Of a stretch of DNA of 33,369 nt, positions 31,690-33,369 are shown in pieces (position 1 is the stretch's first letter; every line of letters begins with the position of its first letter). Origin of the DNA: Clostridiales bacterium (GTDB lineage Bacteria; Bacillota; Clostridia; Saccharofermentanales; Saccharofermentanaceae); NCBI GenBank assembly GCA_017615325.1, contig JAGAAI010000067.1, positions 1-33,369 on the forward strand, in the 5' to 3' direction. The notes beneath the pieces were generated by a model, which saw nothing but the letters and a program-made list of their open reading frames with translations, was not told the DNA's origin and did no database searches. The translations under genes and the position numbers were made by a program.

Positions 31690-32726
31690 CAGATCAATCC
31701 TCCGTACATATAATAAGCTGAACATGCTCCCTCATCGGATACCATGCAGGCTCCGACCGGGTGGTCGGGAGTACATGCCTTACCAAAAAGCGGGCACTCA
31801 AATGACTTGATCTTGCCCTGCAATACATCGCCGCATCTGCAGGGAGTCTTATATTCTTCCCTCATGTCAGGGATATCAAACTTAACTCTTGCATCAAATT
31901 CGGAATACTTGCTGCGGAGCTTAACGCCTGACATCGGGATATCTCCGATACCGCGCCAGAGCGCATCACAAGGCTCCATGAATTCATCCACAAGCTTTAT
32001 CGCAGCCGGAGACCCCTCATCCTTAACTACTCTCGGATAGCAGTTGACCAGAAAAGGCTCACCTTCCTGACTCTTCTTGACACAGACAGCAAGGGCAGTC
32101 AGAAGCTCAGGTCCCGTAAAGCCGGCAATTACACCGCTCGTGCCTTTGGCGAGCATATCGTAGCAGTCCTTCGTTCCCGTGATCGCATGAACGTGTCCGG
32201 GATAAAGATAACAATCCGTTGCTGAAGCCATTGCTTCGTATGCCTTGGGCATTGTCTTGTTTGCCGTTAATATCGAAAAGTTCTTGATCCCCTTATCCAT
32301 CGCATATTTGACAGCAAGGACATCAGAAGGTGTGGTAGTTTCAAAGCCTACAGATAAAAAGACCACTTCCCTGTCAGGGTTCTTCTCTGCCATCAGGGCA
32401 GCGTCCATTGGAGAGTAAACAATGTTGATCGATGCACCGTCAGCACGTTCTTTGGACATGGAAGTCTTCTGTCCCGGAACCTTCACCAGATCTCCAAAAG
32501 TCGTGATGATGCAGTCTTTCTCACGTGCAAGGAAACATGCCTCATCAATATAATCCGCAGCAGTAACGCAAACAGGACAGCCGGGACCTGATATGAGTTC
32601 TATATCAGGCGACAGCAAGCCTCTGATGCCAAGCTTAAAGATCTCATGGGTATGCGTTCCGCAAACTTCCATTATTCGGAGCTTGGGGCCCTTATATTCC
32701 CCTAATATCTTTGCAGCTTCGTTCAT
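31689..32726 (-). CDS. hypD: Hydrogenase formation protein HypD
   Basis: Scaffold for assembling the Fe(CN)2CO unit of [NiFe]-hydrogenases together with HypC. 345 residues with all conserved motifs: MEVCGTHTH (19-27), SGPGCPVCVT (46-55), ITTFGDLVKVPG and VGFETTTP. A C-terminal [4Fe-4S] region has Cys residues in CRCGDVLQG, FECPLFGKAC and GACMVSDEGACSAYY. The start ATG overlaps the hypC stop (ATGA), with AAGGAG 8 bases upstream. Confidence 0.97.
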   Translation of the reverse strand: MNEAAKILGEYKGPKLRIMEVCGTHTHEIFKLGIRGLLSPDIELISGPGCPVCVTAADYIDEACFLAREKDCIITTFGDLVKVPGQKTSMSKERADGASINIVYSPMDAALMAEKNPDREVVFLSVGFETTTPSDVLAVKYAMDKGIKNFSILTANKTMPKAYEAMASATDCYLYPGHVHAITGTKDCYDMLAKGTSGVIAGFTGPELLTALAVCVKKSQEGEPFLVNCYPRVVKDEGSPAAIKLVDEFMEPCDALWRGIGDIPMSGVKLRSKYSEFDARVKFDIPDMREEYKTPCRCGDVLQGKIKSFECPLFGKACTPDHPVGACMVSDEGACSAYYMYGGLI

Positions 32727-32935
32727 GACAGGAACTCCTTAGCAAGATCTTCCGTCTCACTGACATCGTCGTCAGTGATCCTGGCAATGGCAGCGCCTGC
32801 ATGGACCATGACGAATTCACCGGGTTCCAGGTCTTCAAGAAGAGCAGCAGATACTTCTCTCTTGGCTCCGGAAGAATCGACAAGAGCGACATCGCCCTTA
32901 ACACTTATTACTTTTGCTGATAAACCTACGCACAT
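32723..32935 (-). CDS. hypC: Hydrogenase maturation chaperone HypC/HybG family
   Basis: 70 residues. HypC needs Cys2 after Met removal to bind the Fe(CN)2CO unit. The ATG at 32935 gives MCVGLSAKVISV with Cys2 in place, and GGAGG lies 8 bases upstream. The longer GTG frame from 32950 would bury this Cys, so I reject it. The later GEFVMVHAGAAI matches the VHAGFAI block with the conserved His. It is first gene of the operon; the variation MCVGLSAKV against the common MCLAIPGKV is notable. Confidence 0.93.
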   Translation of the reverse strand: MCVGLSAKVISVKGDVALVDSSGAKREVSAALLEDLEPGEFVMVHAGAAIARITDDDVSETEDLAKEFLS

Positions 32936-33087
32936 ATATTTATCCTCCACAATTACGGTTCATTTTTGCGACTTATGGCAGAGGGTAAAAAACAGAAACT
33001 CCCTGCCGACATGCAAGGAGAATTAATCTTAACAAGTATATCTGTCATCGACTATTCCCGTTCGGATCATTCCTCGCCGTCAGAGTC
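32936..33087 (-). other. Leader region of the hyp-hyd operon
   Basis: About 150 nt between the predicted transcription start and hypC. An imperfect hairpin GGCAGGG ... CCCTCTGCC (about 33006-32976) is visible without a T tract. A 31-codon frame from 33050 lacks a ribosome binding site. No known riboswitch was recognised. Confidence 0.4.
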
Positions 33088-33093
33088 AATAAG

Positions 33094-33122
33094 ATTATAT
33101 ACAAGAAGATAAGAATAAACAA
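33094..33122 (-). promoter_or_regulatory. Candidate promoter of the hypC-hydE operon
   Basis: TTGTTT (33122-33117), 17-bp spacer and TATAAT (33099-33094). The -10 is consensus, the -35 moderate. It lies right after the terminator of the upstream SLH gene, as expected for a new transcription unit. Confidence 0.6.
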
Positions 33123-33124
33123 GT

Positions 33125-33171
33125 AAATAGAAAAGAATTGCCCAAAGGGCTTAACCCTTCGAGCAATTCTT
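33125..33171 (-). terminator. Terminator of the SLH-protein gene at the window edge
   Basis: Minus strand: AAGAATTGC (33171-33163) pairs with GCAATTCTT (33141-33133). Inner pairs AAGGG/CCCTT surround a TTAAG loop, and TTTTCTATTT follows. It lies 23 bp after the stop codon. Confidence 0.92.
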
Positions 33172-33194
33172 GTGATCTAATAATTCAGATGCTT

Positions 33195-33369
33195 TTACCC
33201 TTTACCGTTAACGTACTTATCGTACTTGTAAAGGAACGTTACCATCTGGCGCCTGAGGCACTTACCCTGAGGCTTGAATGTGCCGTCACTGTATCCTGCA
33301 ACGATCTTCTGCTCGGATGCCCAGATAACAGGATTATAGAAGTAATCCTTCTTCTTCACATCGGAGAAC
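33195..33369 (-). CDS. SLH-domain cell-surface protein (partial, C-terminal 57 residues)
   Basis: Only the last S-layer homology repeat is visible: FSDVKKKDYFYNPVIWASEQ, KIVAGYSDGTFKPQGK and CLRRQMVTFLYKYDKYVNGKG, then TAA at 33197-33195. It is strikingly similar to the C-terminus of the LRR-SLH protein (DVKTSDYFYKATLWASEKKI, CLRRQMVTFLYKYDKF). The two are probably surface paralogues sharing one anchoring module. The N-terminal domains lie beyond the window. Confidence 0.92.
   Translation of the reverse strand, partial: FSDVKKKDYFYNPVIWASEQKIVAGYSDGTFKPQGKCLRRQMVTFLYKYDKYVNGKG

Noticed and set aside
32955..33050. 31-codon leader peptide before hypC
   Set aside because: No ribosome binding site and no attenuator or repeated codons to support a regulatory peptide.

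Overview
The window reads as chromosomal DNA of an anaerobic Firmicute of class Clostridia. The evidence is the Firmicute order ylxM-ffh-rpsP-khpA-rimM-trmD-rplS with rbgA-rnhB downstream, strong AGGAGG-type ribosome binding sites, lipoproteins with Thr/Glu-rich linkers, SLH-domain surface proteins, an NfnAB transhydrogenase and [FeFe]-hydrogenase maturases. Family-level placement (for example Lachnospiraceae or a rumen/gut relative) is inference only. Every gene I can support lies on the minus strand, so transcription runs from high to low coordinates.

Region by region in transcription order: (1) 33369-33195, the 3' end of an SLH surface-protein gene with a strong terminator. (2) 32935-25716, one tightly coupled operon hypC-hypD-hypE-TM1266 regulator-two nitrogenase component 1-like genes-hydF-hydE. 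It joins [NiFe]-type cyanide/CO ligand chemistry (HypCDE) to [FeFe]-type H-cluster assembly (HydE, HydF) and an orphan nitrogenase-like pair, with no hydrogenase structural gene, no hydG, no hypF and no nifH in view. This is the most unusual content of the window. (3) 25715-25410, a non-coding stretch dominated by a 134-bp imperfect inverted repeat built from TGTTACCA/TGGTAACA boxes, followed by a gene with a PD-(D/E)xK nuclease-like core. (4) 24552-21434, a lipoprotein gene followed closely by nfnA-nfnB (electron-bifurcating NADH-dependent ferredoxin:NADP oxidoreductase). (5) 21296-17324, two monocistronic cell-surface genes: an LRR/Ig-like/SLH protein and a Sel1-repeat lipoprotein. (6) 17223-13110, the SRP/ribosomal operon ylxM to rplS, ending in a strong terminator. 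(7) 12941-7136, an ABC-2 exporter module (permease, ATPase, permease-CPBP fusion) placed immediately upstream of and translationally joined to rbgA and rnhB. (8) 7026-6290, an A+T-rich stretch with one small membrane protein of unknown function. (9) 6287-1967, promoter, L20-type attenuator leader, infC (probably an AUA start), rpmI, rplT, a SpoU/TrmH-family RNA methyltransferase and a membrane GGDEF(degenerate)-EAL protein. (10) 1878-1, promoter, citrate synthase and the 5' part of rdgB.

Together the region combines core translation and secretion genes with redox/hydrogen metabolism. NfnAB exchanges electrons between ferredoxin, NADH and NADP, which fits an organism that also makes H2 through [FeFe]-hydrogenases matured by HydE/HydF. 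No rRNA, tRNA, CRISPR array or recognisable transposase gene was seen.
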